A stretch of DNA of 64,000 nucleotides, taken from assembly GCF_009362735.1 (NCBI RefSeq), contig NZ_WHNP01000002.1, positions 2,491 to 66,490 on the forward strand, read 5' to 3'. The notes under the pieces were generated by a model, which saw only the letters and a program-made list of their open reading frames with translations, was not told where the DNA came from and did not search any database. The stretch is from Paraburkholderia franconis. Lineage in GTDB: Bacteria > Pseudomonadota > Gammaproteobacteria > Burkholderiales > Burkholderiaceae. Positions 1 to 10,069 of the stretch are shown here, piece by piece (the stretch's first letter is position 1; every line of letters begins with the position of its first letter). A program made the translations under genes and the position numbers.

Positions 1-713
1 GCCGAATAACAGCGCCACCAGCATGACCGGCATCAGCAGCGGAATGTCGATCCGGAAGAGCCGCCGCCAGAAGCCCGCGCCGTCCATGGCGGCAGCGTCG
101 TGCAGTTCGTGCGGGATGCCTTGCATGCCAGCCAGGATGATGACGGTGGCGAGCGGAAGTAACCGCCAGACATCCACCACGATGACGGACGTCATCGCCA
201 GATCGGGCTGGCCCAGCCATATCGGCCACACGCCGGGGCCGACCACGCCAAGCGCACGCAACGTCCAGTTGATGACGCTGTAGACCGGGTCGAATATCCA
301 CAACCAGCCGATCGACCCCAGCGAGATCGGCGCGACCCACGGCAGCAGGATCATGAGGCGCACCAGCCACTTGCCGGGAAAATCGCGCGCCAGCGCCAGC
401 GCAAGTATTTTGGCGAGCACCACCACCAGTGCCTGCGAAATCAGCGTGAACACCAGTGCATTGCGCAACGACTTCCAGAACTGGGAACTTTGCACGACGT
501 GCCGGAAGTTCTCCACCCCGACAAATCGAGCCACCTGACTGCCGACCGTTACATCAGTGAGGCTGTACCAGATCGACAACAAGAACGGGAAGGCGAGCAA
601 CAGCGCGATATAGACGAGCGCGGGCGCCAGCATCAGAGGACCAAGCCAGCGATCGTCCCACGGCGCGCGCGCAATGCGGCGGCCCGGAGTTCGTGAGGTG
701 TTGGGAGACACGT

Positions 714-717
<4 letters not shown>
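1..717 (-). CDS. ABC sugar transporter permease, partial (C-terminus beyond window)
   Basis: Inner-membrane permease of a carbohydrate ABC importer (MalF/UgpA-like). The reading frame is open from an ATG at 717 through base 1, giving 239 residues and no stop. Several hydrophobic segments are visible, starting with a helix in LMLAPALVYIALLLAFPFLL. The loop HDAAAMDGAGFWRRLFRI near the window edge matches the EAA loop that docks on the ATPase. Its ATG overlaps the stop of the upstream ATPase gene as ATGA (714-717), so the two are probably translationally coupled. The cargo is probably a sugar or polyol; the sequence does not say which. The second permease, if present, lies outside the window. 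Confidence 0.9.
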
Positions 718-1751
<1,034 letters not shown>

Positions 1752-1840
1752 GGCGGTCCGGATGGCGCTCTGAGCGGGGAGTGTTGCCAATCGCCGGGGA
1801 CTGCTGGCGTCCTGCGACGCTGGCGACCGTCGACCGCCGT

Positions 1841-3235
1841 CTACACTAGCCCTCTGGCTTGCCATTTGGCGAAGATCCGCTTACAGGCGGCCTCGGCGTC
1901 GCGAATAGCGTCCTGTGGCGTGGCGTCGCCGGTTGCGGCCCTCGCATACATGGTGTTGAGTACCCAGGTATTGAAGATTTCGTCGATGGCGGCGTTGGCG
2001 TAGCCCGGGTAGCCGACATTGGTGGCCTGCACCATCAGGGCGCCCAGCACCTTGTATTTGTCGCCTGGCTTGGCCTTGGAGTCGTCCTCGATCATCTTTT
2101 TGAGGTCCGGCACGGTGCTGGGGAAGCATGGGAAGTTATAGAACTCGCTGCCGACGAAGCCCTGGCGGAAGTTGTCGATATAGTCGACGAGGAACTGCTT
2201 GGCGCCGGCAATGTTCTCGGCGAATTTCCAGATCACGTAGCAGTCCATTACATGTTCCAGGCAGATGCGTTGCGCGGGTCCGCGCAGGGCCTGCGTTAGC
2301 CAGATGTTGGGCGTGACGGGAATGTTCTTGTTTTCGCCTTCGCGCGTGATGGAAATGGCGTTCAGGCATAGCGAAATCTTGCCCGCCAGCATGGCGCGGT
2401 TGTTCGAGGATGGATCCCACGCCAACACTTCCGGCGTCATGGCGTCGCGATACAGTGCCTGGACGTACTTGACCGACTCCAGCGTGCTGGGCGAATTCAA
2501 CACCACGTTGCCGTGCGTGTCCTGCACGGAACCGCCGAAGGCGTAGAGTATGGTGCGCATGGCCATGGCGGTATCCAGTTCGGACGACAGGCCGATGCCC
2601 ACCGGAATGCCTTTTGTCTGCTTGATCTTGCGCCCAGCACTCAGTACGTCATCCCAACTGTCCGGTGGCGGCAACCCGGCTTCATCCCACAAGTCTTTGC
2701 GGTAATTCACAGGATCCGGCACGAAGCTATCGGAGAACGCGAAGTACTTTCGGGTCTTAGGGTTGTAGGTGCTGTGCACCGCCAGGTCAACCGGCTTGCC
2801 ATGCTTGCGCTGGCACTCTTCATAGATCTCGCGGTGGTCGATCACCTGATCTTCATACACGGGAGGCGGTGAGAGGAACATGAATAGATCGTGCCCCTTC
2901 TGGGCCGAGACCTCGGCGGCGGCGCGCGTGGCCAGCGCCGGAATGCCGACGTGGTCGACGATGACCTCAGTATCGTGGCGCTGGCCCCACTCCTTCACGT
3001 AGGTGCCATCGAACCACTTGTCGTAGCCCGGCACGAAATGATTCCACTGGAGAATTCTGAGGGTACGGGTGGTGGCGGCACGCGCGGGGCGGGGACGGAC
3101 CACAGGGGCGAGTCCGGTGGCGAGCGCGGCGGCTGCCGCCGCCTGAATGACGCGGCGACGCCGTGAATCGATGAGGGAACCGGCGCCGCGCGCGGGAAGG
3201 CGCCGGAGCCCGGCAATGCGGGGGTTGTTGTTCAT
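1841..3235 (-). CDS. ABC sugar transporter extracellular solute-binding protein
   Basis: Periplasmic solute-binding protein (family 1), 464 residues, first gene of the importer operon running left. The N-terminus holds a twin-arginine-like stretch SRRRRVIQ at residues 24-31, then an Ala-rich hydrophobic core and a cleavage site near ARA (51-53), so Tat export is possible. The mature part has family-typical features such as YRKDLWDEAGLPPPDSWDD and a long ligand-binding second half. The ATG at 3235 has GAGG 6 bases upstream. A gap of 89 bases separates it from the ATPase gene. The ligand is unknown. No regulator lies directly upstream; the next 1.5 kb is degraded sequence. Confidence 0.92.
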   Translation of the reverse strand: MNNNPRIAGLRRLPARGAGSLIDSRRRRVIQAAAAAALATGLAPVVRPRPARAATTRTLRILQWNHFVPGYDKWFDGTYVKEWGQRHDTEVIVDHVGIPALATRAAAEVSAQKGHDLFMFLSPPPVYEDQVIDHREIYEECQRKHGKPVDLAVHSTYNPKTRKYFAFSDSFVPDPVNYRKDLWDEAGLPPPDSWDDVLSAGRKIKQTKGIPVGIGLSSELDTAMAMRTILYAFGGSVQDTHGNVVLNSPSTLESVKYVQALYRDAMTPEVLAWDPSSNNRAMLAGKISLCLNAISITREGENKNIPVTPNIWLTQALRGPAQRICLEHVMDCYVIWKFAENIAGAKQFLVDYIDNFRQGFVGSEFYNFPCFPSTVPDLKKMIEDDSKAKPGDKYKVLGALMVQATNVGYPGYANAAIDEIFNTWVLNTMYARAATGDATPQDAIRDAEAACKRIFAKWQARGLV

Positions 3236-3353
3236 GGCCGCCTCGCAAACAAGGATAGAGCCGCATGCGCTCTGTCTGCGTGGTTACGCCTGGGGCGCAC
3301 GTGCCATCACTTTCAAGGATAGGGAACAATCACGGAAATACAATTAGCCTTCC

Positions 3354-3764
3354 TCAGCGTTGGCTACCGCCTTTCCAGAAGCAAGACTGGCCTGGGTAAA
3401 AGGCCCCGCGGCGGTAACAGTGGCAATCTGCGGCGCAGAAATGCTCCGACAAATGAAGCGCGGCTTCGACAGCCTGAGTCCGCGTCGCCAGCCTCACCCA
3501 CGTACCAGGTCGTAATGATGCCGGATACTCGAGATGATCTTCGACGCGCTTTACGCATGGCAGGCCGTCGGCCGTGGTCAGGACCGCGCGGCACGCTCCT
3601 TCCGATTCGATGACACCCCAACAATGGACGACACTGTCGCTGACGATGAAGTTCTCCCGCGCAAAGGCCGAGGAAGCAACATTCGACTGCGCCAGTTGGA
3701 CGGCCGTTTGCTGGATTGAGTCCGACGTCCGAGTGTCATAACGGCCGAGCGCGCGAATGACGGA
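3354..3764 (-). pseudogene. BON-domain protein relic without a start codon
   Basis: On the minus strand a frame is open from the stop at 3765-3767 to a TGA at 3354-3356, with no ATG or credible GTG/TTG start. Between about 3764 and 3519 it encodes a recognisable BON domain: SDSVVHCWGVIESEG, then VKRVEDHLEYPA. This matches the C-terminal BON module of CBS-BON or OsmY-type proteins, whose core reads roughly 'DGVVHLWG...E...R...A...VPGVxxVEDHL'. The part after 3519 is Cys- and Arg-rich and looks like read-through. I infer the decayed 3' end of a gene. It lies next to another relic (tnpB), in keeping with a decaying insertion site. Confidence 0.5.
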
Positions 3765-3959
3765 TCATGGCCGCGTACTGCCGCTCGCGACGAGAGCAGG
3801 CCACATCGTGCTTAACTCGGGCCAGTCCAACTAATTCGCGTCATCGATCCGGCGAATCTAGCGAATTCGGTCCGGTCTCGCCCGCCGGATGACCGAGTTG
3901 AATTTATGAGCAAGTTTTGATTTGCCTAGCTGGCTGATCTCAACAAATCCGAATCGCCG
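3765..3959. other. Spacer between two gene relics
   Basis: No supported gene. The sequence is less G/C-biased than its surroundings (for example around 3895-3925) and carries stops in all plus-strand frames. It may include decayed upstream tnpB sequence, but I could not align it convincingly. Confidence 0.4.
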
Positions 3960-4461
3960 CACGAGGATCTGCAGATCCCTAACATGGTGAAGCGGCCGAA
4001 AGCGAAGTTCGACGAGTCCGCAGTGGCTTCGGAACGGTGCCGGTGCGAAGGCGGTGCCGAATCGCTCGATTCTCCAATCGTGCTGGGGCGCGATCCATCG
4101 CACACTGGCCTACAAGGCTGCACGACGCAACAAGCTGGTGGGCACGGTGCGCGCGGCCCATACGAGTCAGGAATGTTCCCGCTGCTGGCACATTCACCCG
4201 GACAATCGCGAGGGCGCGCGGTTCGTCTGTCGAAGCTGTGGTTTAGAGGCGCATGCTGATCATGACGCCGCGTGCAACATCAAGGAACGCGGTATCGAGC
4301 GACTGCGCGACGGCCAATACGAATCGGCCAAAACCCGCAAGCGTGTCGCGTTTCGACGCAAGGGCAATGCGACCGGCGGGCGGCCGGCGCATGCCTGCGA
4401 GGGCAAAGCCCCTCGACCAGAACATCGGGCTGAGCGGATACAAGACCGGATCGCGTCATAA
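3960..4461 (+). pseudogene. tnpB: IS200/IS605-family TnpB (OrfB) relic, frameshifted
   Basis: C-terminal part of a TnpB RNA-guided nuclease/transposon accessory protein. The RuvC-II glutamate motif is visible as HEDLQIPNMVKRPKAK (codons from 3960). The reading then shifts to the +1 frame, which continues GAGAKAVPNRSILQSCWG, TLAYKA, the zinc-ribbon CSRC...CRSC and the third RuvC acidic motif HADHDAACNIK, ending at 4461. An intact TnpB has about 400 residues; the N-terminal half and first RuvC aspartate are missing, and a stop (3927-3929) precedes the EDL motif. It cannot be functional as read. No TnpA was found. A hairpin 60 bases downstream may be the right end of the element. Confidence 0.8.
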
Positions 4462-4532
4462 GTCGCTCATTCGGCAATCCGCGTTGATGCAGGAAGAAGG
4501 AACCTCTTGCTGGCGAGGAAGCCCCGGCATTC

Positions 4533-4679
<147 letters not shown>

Positions 4680-4727
4680 ACGCTGCATTCGCGCTGATTC
4701 GCACGACGACGCGCGTTCGAACGACGA

Positions 4728-4770
4728 GGGCGATGCGCAGCCGCGAGGCTGAGCATCGCCCCCTTTTTTT
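4728..4770 (+). terminator. Rho-independent terminator
   Basis: Stem GGGCGATGC (4728-4736) with GCATCGCCC (4753-4761), 16-nt loop, followed by seven T (4764-4770). Orientation is plus. The only things upstream on this strand are the tnpB relic and the Val-Leu peptide frame, so it ends a transcript through one of them. It also faces the end of the SDR gene (4817). Confidence 0.85.
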
Positions 4771-4816
4771 CATCAGAACCTCGCGCGCGGAAGTTCGCGT
4801 TCACCACTTCGCTTGC

Positions 4817-5590
4817 TTATCCGCGAAACACCGGCGCCCCCATCGGCGCACCCGTGTTGCCGCCATCGACGACGATCTCCGCCGCCGTCATCCCCGACGA
4901 TGCATCCGACGCGAGGAACATGGCCGCTTGCGCGACTTCTTCGGAATCGGCGAGCCGGTTCATCGGGATCATCGGCGTCATCGCGGCTTCGGCGGCGTCG
5001 AGCGTCGCGCCCGCGCGGTCGCCGCGCGTCCAGATCGGCGTGCGCGTCGCGCCGGGGATGACCGTGTTCACACGAATCCCGCGCGTCACCAGTTCGGACG
5101 CGAGCACACGGGCCATGCCGGAGATCGCGGCCTTCGAAGCCGAATAAGCCGCTGAGCCCGCACGCCCCAGTTCGCGCATCACCGAGCCGTTCAGCACGAT
5201 CGAGCCTCCCTCGCCCATCAGCGGCACGGCCGCTTGCACCGTCAGGAACACCGCCGTGACGTTCGTGCGCATGATTGATTCGAACTTCTCCGCCGTCGTG
5301 CCGCCGACGGGCGTCGCGCCGCTCACGCCCGCATTCGCGAACACGATGTCGAGCTTGCCGAACGTCTCGCCGATCACCTTCATCACTTCATCGATGGCCT
5401 CCGGATCGTTCACATCCGCGCGGATCGGCAGCGCGTTCGGGCCGAGTTCGGCGACGGCTTCGTCGAGCTTCGCCTGGTCGCGGCCCGTGATCGCGACGCG
5501 CGCGCCCTGCGCGATCAGCAACCGCGCCGTCGCAAAACCGATACCGCTGTTGCCGCCCGTCACGAGCGCCGTCTTGTTTTCGAATGACAT
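4817..5590 (-). CDS. Short-chain dehydrogenase/reductase (SDR)
   Basis: Cytosolic NAD(P)-dependent classical SDR of 257 residues, the usual length. Cofactor motif TGGNSGIG is at 11-18, NAG at 86-88 and the catalytic tetrad is N110, S136, Y149 and K153 (YSASK). R38 in the motif TGRDQ after strand 2 favours NADP. Substrate unknown. The gene is divergent from a TetR regulator (start 5751), an arrangement in which the regulator usually controls the reductase. A perfect palindrome in the shared promoter (5645-5658) is a candidate operator. Confidence 0.93.
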   Translation of the reverse strand: MSFENKTALVTGGNSGIGFATARLLIAQGARVAITGRDQAKLDEAVAELGPNALPIRADVNDPEAIDEVMKVIGETFGKLDIVFANAGVSGATPVGGTTAEKFESIMRTNVTAVFLTVQAAVPLMGEGGSIVLNGSVMRELGRAGSAAYSASKAAISGMARVLASELVTRGIRVNTVIPGATRTPIWTRGDRAGATLDAAEAAMTPMIPMNRLADSEEVAQAAMFLASDASSGMTAAEIVVDGGNTGAPMGAPVFRG

Positions 5591-5644
5591 TCAATTCTCC
5601 AGAGTTGATAGATGAGGCGGACATCCGCCGGCAGCTGCTTTATA

Positions 5645-5658
5645 ATTGCAACTGCAAT
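5645..5658. promoter_or_regulatory. Candidate TetR operator
   Basis: Perfect inverted repeat ATTGCA-AC-TGCAAT in the 160-bp region between the divergent SDR and TetR genes. Its position, 55 bp from the SDR start and 93 bp from the TetR start, suits a repressor covering both promoters. Assignment is inferred from symmetry and context. Confidence 0.45.
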
Positions 5659-5750
5659 CTTAAATTAATGATATCGATCGCAATGAATGCGTGTCAAGCG
5701 CTTTTTTGCGTTGGCTTTTGCGTCAGCATCGTTGGAAAGGTGGAACAGCC

Positions 5751-6341
5751 ATGAAGGTAAGCAAGGAAAAGGCGGCGCAGAACCGCGCGGCCCTTGTCGA
5801 GACGGCCGCGCGGCTGATCCGCGAGCGAGGCATCGACGGCGTCGGCGTGGCCGAGATCGGCAAGGCCGCAGGGCTCACGCACGGCGCGCTGTACGCGCAC
5901 TTCAAGTCGAAGGAGGCGCTCGCGGCGGAAGCGCTCGCGTACGGCGTGCAGATCAGCCACGAGCGAATGACGACGCCGCGCAACGGCCATATGCCGAGCC
6001 TCGGCGAGCTGCTCGACAGTTATTTGTCGGAGGAAAGGCGCGACGACATTGCCAATGGCTGTGCGATGGCGGCCTCGGCGAGCGAAATCGGCCGGCAGGA
6101 CGAGACGATCAGCGCGCGCTACAGCGAAGGGATCGAGAACATGGTCAGCGTGTTCGAGAAACATTTGCACGCGCGCAAGACGAAGGGCAACGCCCGCGAA
6201 AAGGCGATTACGATCACGACGGCGCTGATCGGCGGCATCGCGGCGTCGCGTGCGGTGCTGAAGGCGCGACCGGAACTGGCGAATGAGATCTTGCGCGCGG
6301 TGCGGCGCACGGTTGGTGAGATTGCGGGAGAAAAGGTGTGA
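5751..6341 (+). CDS. TetR/AcrR-family transcriptional regulator
   Basis: One-component repressor of 196 residues. The N-terminal helix-turn-helix is clear at about residues 28-50 (VAEIGKAAGLTHGALYAHFKSKEAL), followed by an all-helical ligand-binding domain (SEERRDDIANGCAMAAS...). This C-terminal type is common in regulators beside SDR or efflux genes. I chose ATG 5751 because GGAAAGGTGGA precedes it by about 6 bases; an in-frame start at 5691 would add 20 atypical residues. It probably represses the divergent SDR and itself through the palindrome at 5645-5658. Inducer unknown. Confidence 0.92.
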   Translation: MKVSKEKAAQNRAALVETAARLIRERGIDGVGVAEIGKAAGLTHGALYAHFKSKEALAAEALAYGVQISHERMTTPRNGHMPSLGELLDSYLSEERRDDIANGCAMAASASEIGRQDETISARYSEGIENMVSVFEKHLHARKTKGNAREKAITITTALIGGIAASRAVLKARPELANEILRAVRRTVGEIAGEKV

Positions 6342-6515
6342 GAGCGATGTCGTGACGAACTGAAACAAATCCGCGACGCGTCCTGCACTACGGCGTGCTC
6401 GCTGCCTTGAACTCCTGCATGCGATGGCCAATAGTTTAAAGCGAACCGCGTCGCGTGAAGTTTGCGAGGCAAGTCCCTTCGCATGAGCGCGGCATCATCC
6501 ACCAAGGAGTGCATC

Positions 6516-6827
6516 GTGCATAAGACCGGCGTTTCTCTTCATGTCGCCACAGCTCTTGCGCTAGCGTTGAGCGCGGGTCTATCACAGGCACAGGGGCTTT
6601 CTGTTTATGACGACGTGAACTCGCCGATCAACAACACGCGCCTGATGCCGACAGCGCCGCTCGGCAGCGAATATCCGACGCATGGCAACCAGCAGGCGGG
6701 CGAACTCAATCTGAATCCGATTGATCCGCGCGCGCAACTCGTGAACGGTCTGCCGAACAATGCGCACTCGGGCGGTTATGGATCGCCGCTTGCAGGGGTG
6801 CATCCGGCTGCGCAACCGGGCCAGTGA
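6516..6827 (+). CDS. Small exported protein of unknown function
   Basis: A 103-residue protein starting at GTG 6516; AAGGAG (6504-6509) sits six bases upstream and decides this start over in-frame ATGs at 6462 and 6483. A Sec signal peptide is clear (HKTGVSLHVATALALALS, cleavage after QAQ). The mature part is polar and Pro/Asn/Gly-rich, with LNPIDPRAQLVNGLPNN, and has no Cys, so it is probably a flexible periplasmic or secreted protein. No family recognised. It lies alone between the TetR gene and the end of the galactoside operon. Confidence 0.7.
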   Translation: MHKTGVSLHVATALALALSAGLSQAQGLSVYDDVNSPINNTRLMPTAPLGSEYPTHGNQQAGELNLNPIDPRAQLVNGLPNNAHSGGYGSPLAGVHPAAQPGQ

Positions 6828-6845
6828 CGTATCGCGATCGCAGGA

Positions 6846-7697
6846 CTATCCCTTGGTAGCGCCGAACGTGAGGCCCGCAACGAAGTGCTTCTGCATCGCA
6901 AAGAACATCGCGACGGAAGGCAGCGCAGCGAGAATCGAACCGGCCGATACGAGATTCCACGCCGTCGTCCATTGGCCTTTGAGCGCGGCGACGCCCACTG
7001 TGATCGGCGCGGCCTCGTCGCCTTGCGTCAGGCACAGCGCCCAGAAGTAGTCGTTCCAGACGAAGGTGAAGACGAGAATCGCGAGCGCGGCGAGCGCGGG
7101 ACGAATCAGCGGCAACACGATGCGAAAGAACACCGTCCATTCGTCCGCGCCTTCGATGCGCGCCGCCTCGACCAGTTCATACGGCAACTGCTTGATGAAG
7201 TTGCGCAGAAAGAGCGCGCAAAAGCCCGTCTGAAACGACACGTGAAAAAGAATCAGCGCGTACAGCGTGTTGAAGAGCCCAAGGCTCAGCGACAGGTCGC
7301 GCACGGGAATCATCAGGATCTGGATCGGCACGAAGTTGCCCGCCACGAATGTTGCGAAGAGCGTCGTGTTGCCGCGAAACCGGTAGACAGCCAGCGCGAA
7401 GCCCGCCATCGCCGCGAGCGCAATCGAACCGATCACGGAAGGTACCGTGATCAGCACGCTATTCCAGAAGTAGTGCAGCATCGGCGATGTGGTGAGCGCT
7501 TCGCGGTAGTTATCGAAGACAGCAATGTGCTTCGGCCAGCCCCAGTAATTGCCTTCGCTCAGTTCCTCCGTCGAGCGCACCGACGTGATGAGCACCGCGA
7601 TCATCGGCAGCAGCCAGATCAAAAGCGCAATGGGCAACGACAGCTTGTACAGGCGCCGGTTGAGCGCCTTCCATTTCGCAACGGGCATCGGATACAT
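6846..7697 (-). CDS. ABC sugar transporter permease, MalG type
   Basis: Inner-membrane permease of 283 residues with six predicted helices. The EAA loop is ELVEAARIEGADEWTVFFRI (about 174-193). Last gene of the galactoside operon, 10 bases after the other permease. ATG 7697 gives the typical N-terminus (MYPMPVAKWKALNRR); the frame extends 35 codons further upstream but would overlap the preceding gene. Together with the MalF-type permease, the ATPase (12064-13215) and the binding protein (8747-10018) it forms a complete importer. Confidence 0.94.
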   Translation of the reverse strand: MYPMPVAKWKALNRRLYKLSLPIALLIWLLPMIAVLITSVRSTEELSEGNYWGWPKHIAVFDNYREALTTSPMLHYFWNSVLITVPSVIGSIALAAMAGFALAVYRFRGNTTLFATFVAGNFVPIQILMIPVRDLSLSLGLFNTLYALILFHVSFQTGFCALFLRNFIKQLPYELVEAARIEGADEWTVFFRIVLPLIRPALAALAILVFTFVWNDYFWALCLTQGDEAAPITVGVAALKGQWTTAWNLVSAGSILAALPSVAMFFAMQKHFVAGLTFGATKG

Positions 7698-7707
7698 GGT
7701 CCGCTCC

Positions 7708-8658
7708 TTACTGTTCGTGGCGCAGCATGCGGCGCAGGTGATAGACGATGTACACGAGCATGATCGCGAACAGCACGACGGCAATCGACGCCGAATAACC
7801 ATTGCGGTAGTACTTGATCGCCTGGTCGTACATGTAATACGCGAGCACCGTCGAGCTTTCGAACGGGCCGCCGCCCGTCATCACCGAGATCAGATCGAAA
7901 CTGCGCAGCGCACCGATCACCGTCACGACGATCGCCATGAACGTGACGGGCCGCAATTGCGGCAGCACCACGTGCCATAGCATCGACCAGCCCTTCGCGC
8001 CTTCCATGCGCGCCGCTTCGAGTTGCTCGCTGTTGAGCGTCGTGAGACCCGTCAGATAGAGAATCATGCAGTATGCCGTTTGCGGCCACAGCGCGGCGAA
8101 GATGATGCCGAAGGTCGCATAGCGCGCATCGCCGAGCACGGGCACGCCGTGTCCGAGGATCATCGCGAGCAGGCCGAATGTCGGATCGTAGAACCACGAA
8201 AAGATCAGCCCGACTACAACGCCCGACAGCACGAACGGCGCAAAGAACAGCGACTTCACGACGCGCATGCCCGCCACGGCCTGATTCAGATAGAGCGCGA
8301 CGGCGAGTCCCATCGGCGGTGCGAGCAGGAACAGCAGGAGCCAGATCAGGTTGTTCTTTAACGCGGTGTAGAACGTCGGCGCCTGAAACAGCTCGATGTA
8401 GTTCGCGAGGCCGACGAAGGCCTTGTCGGTCATGCCGTCCCAGTTGTAGAAGCTGAGCCAGATCGACGACAGGATCGGCCAGACGACGTACACCGCGACC
8501 ATCAGACACGCGGGCGCGAGAAACAGAAACGCGGCCTTGCGCTGCCGACGCGCAGAGGGCGACGGACCGCGCCGCCTGCCCGCCGCTCTGGGCGCAGGCG
8601 CGGCCTGCGGCGAAGGCGGCGTGGCGTTGATGTCCTGACGTGTGACCGAGTGCGACAC
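7708..8658 (-). CDS. ABC sugar transporter permease, MalF type
   Basis: Inner-membrane permease of about 316 residues. After a basic Pro/Ser-rich N-terminus (to about 40) come six helices; the EAA loop EAARMEGAKGWSMLWHVVLP is at about 214-233. Start choice: an ATG at 8676 has no ribosome site, whereas GTG 8658, six codons later, has AGGAG seven bases upstream (inside the ATG-initiated codons), so I prefer the GTG. It works with the MalG-type permease encoded next and is probably a beta-galactoside importer because the operon carries a GH42 gene. Confidence 0.92.
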   Translation of the reverse strand: MSHSVTRQDINATPPSPQAAPAPRAAGRRRGPSPSARRQRKAAFLFLAPACLMVAVYVVWPILSSIWLSFYNWDGMTDKAFVGLANYIELFQAPTFYTALKNNLIWLLLFLLAPPMGLAVALYLNQAVAGMRVVKSLFFAPFVLSGVVVGLIFSWFYDPTFGLLAMILGHGVPVLGDARYATFGIIFAALWPQTAYCMILYLTGLTTLNSEQLEAARMEGAKGWSMLWHVVLPQLRPVTFMAIVVTVIGALRSFDLISVMTGGGPFESSTVLAYYMYDQAIKYYRNGYSASIAVVLFAIMLVYIVYHLRRMLRHEQ

Positions 8659-8746
8659 GACGATGCTCCTCTTCATGCAAGCGGGCTGCTGACTTGCTGC
8701 GCGCCGGGCGGCGCACACATGCTTTCGTCGCCCGGCGCGTCCGCCC

Positions 8747-10018
8747 TTACTTCTTGTAGATGCGCTTACGCGTCTGTTCGAGCTGCGCGAGAATCGCGTC
8801 GAGCTTCGACGGATCGGAGACGAACTGCTGCATGCCCTTCATCCCCTCGTCGGCCATTTCCTTCGTCATATCGCGATCGTAGAACTGCGCGATGCCGCCC
8901 TTCGTGTTCGACAGAATCTGGAAGCCGATCTTCGAAATGGGATCTTCCGGTTCCGGCGACTTGCTGTTCGCGGACAGCGAGCCGAGACCCGCCGCGAGCT
9001 TCGCGCCCTGCTCCGGCGATTCGACGAACGCGAGGAACGTGTGCGCGTCGGCCTTGTTCTTGGCCTTCGCCGGAATGTGCAGCGACTCGACGGGGCCGTC
9101 CTCGGCAGTCGGCACGTTGGAATCGATGATCGGGAACTGGAAGTAGCTCATGTTCGGCTTCACGCTCGCCGGGAAACCGCCCGTGATGAAGGTGCCCATC
9201 AGCATCATCGCGGCCTTGCCCTGGAAGAGGAACGGTTGCGCCGCATCCAGATCGTAGGACAGCGAGTTGTCGATGAAATCGTGATCGTCGAGCATCTGCT
9301 TCCACGTCGTGTAGACCTTCTTCACGCGCGGATCGGTATAAGGCACTTCACCCGCCATCAGCTTCTGGTGGAACGCGTTGCCGTTCAGGCGCAGGTCCAG
9401 ATAATCGAACCAGCCCGCGAGCGTCCATGCATCTCGGCCGGCCACTGCGAACGGCGTGATGCCCGCGGCCTTCAGCTTCTTGCACGCGTCCATCAACTGA
9501 TCCCACGTCTTCGGCTCGGACGCGATGCCGGCCTTCTGGAACAGGTCCTTCCGATAGAACAGGCCCCACGAGTAGTACACGGTCGGCGCCGCATACTGCT
9601 TGCCGTTGTACGTCGACGATTCCTTCGTCGATGCATACATGCTGTCCCAGCCGTTCTTCTTCCAGTCGCCGCTCAGGTCTTCGAACAGGCCGCGCCGCGC
9701 GTAATAGGCCATGCGCTCGCCGTTGTGCCAGTTGACGACATCGGGCGCGACCGTCGACAGCCAGCCGGGCAACTGCACCTTGTACGCCTCTTCATCGACG
9801 AACGACACTTTCACGTCGATGTCCGGGTGCGCCTTCTTGAAGTCGTCGAGCACCGATTGCCACACCGCGCGCTGGCTTGCGCCCTTGAACGCGATGTTCA
9901 TCGTCATCGTGCCCGCCTGCGCGACCGTGGTCGTCGCCGCGAACGACGATACGGCTGCCGCAACGGCGATGGCCATCGTCGCGAACGCCTTGCGCGGGTT
10001 GAACTGGCTTGCTGTCAT
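8747..10018 (-). CDS. ABC sugar transporter solute-binding protein
   Basis: Periplasmic binding protein of 423 residues. Sec signal peptide with hydrophobic core ATMAIAVAAAVSSFAA and cleavage after AQA near residue 35. The mature protein has the family-1 pattern, with YYSWGLFYRKDLFQKAGI and PKTWDQLMDACKKLKAAGITPFAV. ATG 10018 is preceded by GGAGACGAAAGG; an in-frame ATG six codons upstream (10036) is less likely. It lies between the beta-galactosidase and permease genes and should deliver the beta-galactoside that the enzyme cleaves. Confidence 0.94.
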   Translation of the reverse strand: MTASQFNPRKAFATMAIAVAAAVSSFAATTTVAQAGTMTMNIAFKGASQRAVWQSVLDDFKKAHPDIDVKVSFVDEEAYKVQLPGWLSTVAPDVVNWHNGERMAYYARRGLFEDLSGDWKKNGWDSMYASTKESSTYNGKQYAAPTVYYSWGLFYRKDLFQKAGIASEPKTWDQLMDACKKLKAAGITPFAVAGRDAWTLAGWFDYLDLRLNGNAFHQKLMAGEVPYTDPRVKKVYTTWKQMLDDHDFIDNSLSYDLDAAQPFLFQGKAAMMLMGTFITGGFPASVKPNMSYFQFPIIDSNVPTAEDGPVESLHIPAKAKNKADAHTFLAFVESPEQGAKLAAGLGSLSANSKSPEPEDPISKIGFQILSNTKGGIAQFYDRDMTKEMADEGMKGMQQFVSDPSKLDAILAQLEQTRKRIYKK

Positions 10019-10069
10019 CCTTTCGTCTCCTGTCATTTGTGTCTGGTTTTTACGTGCTGGATCACTTGC

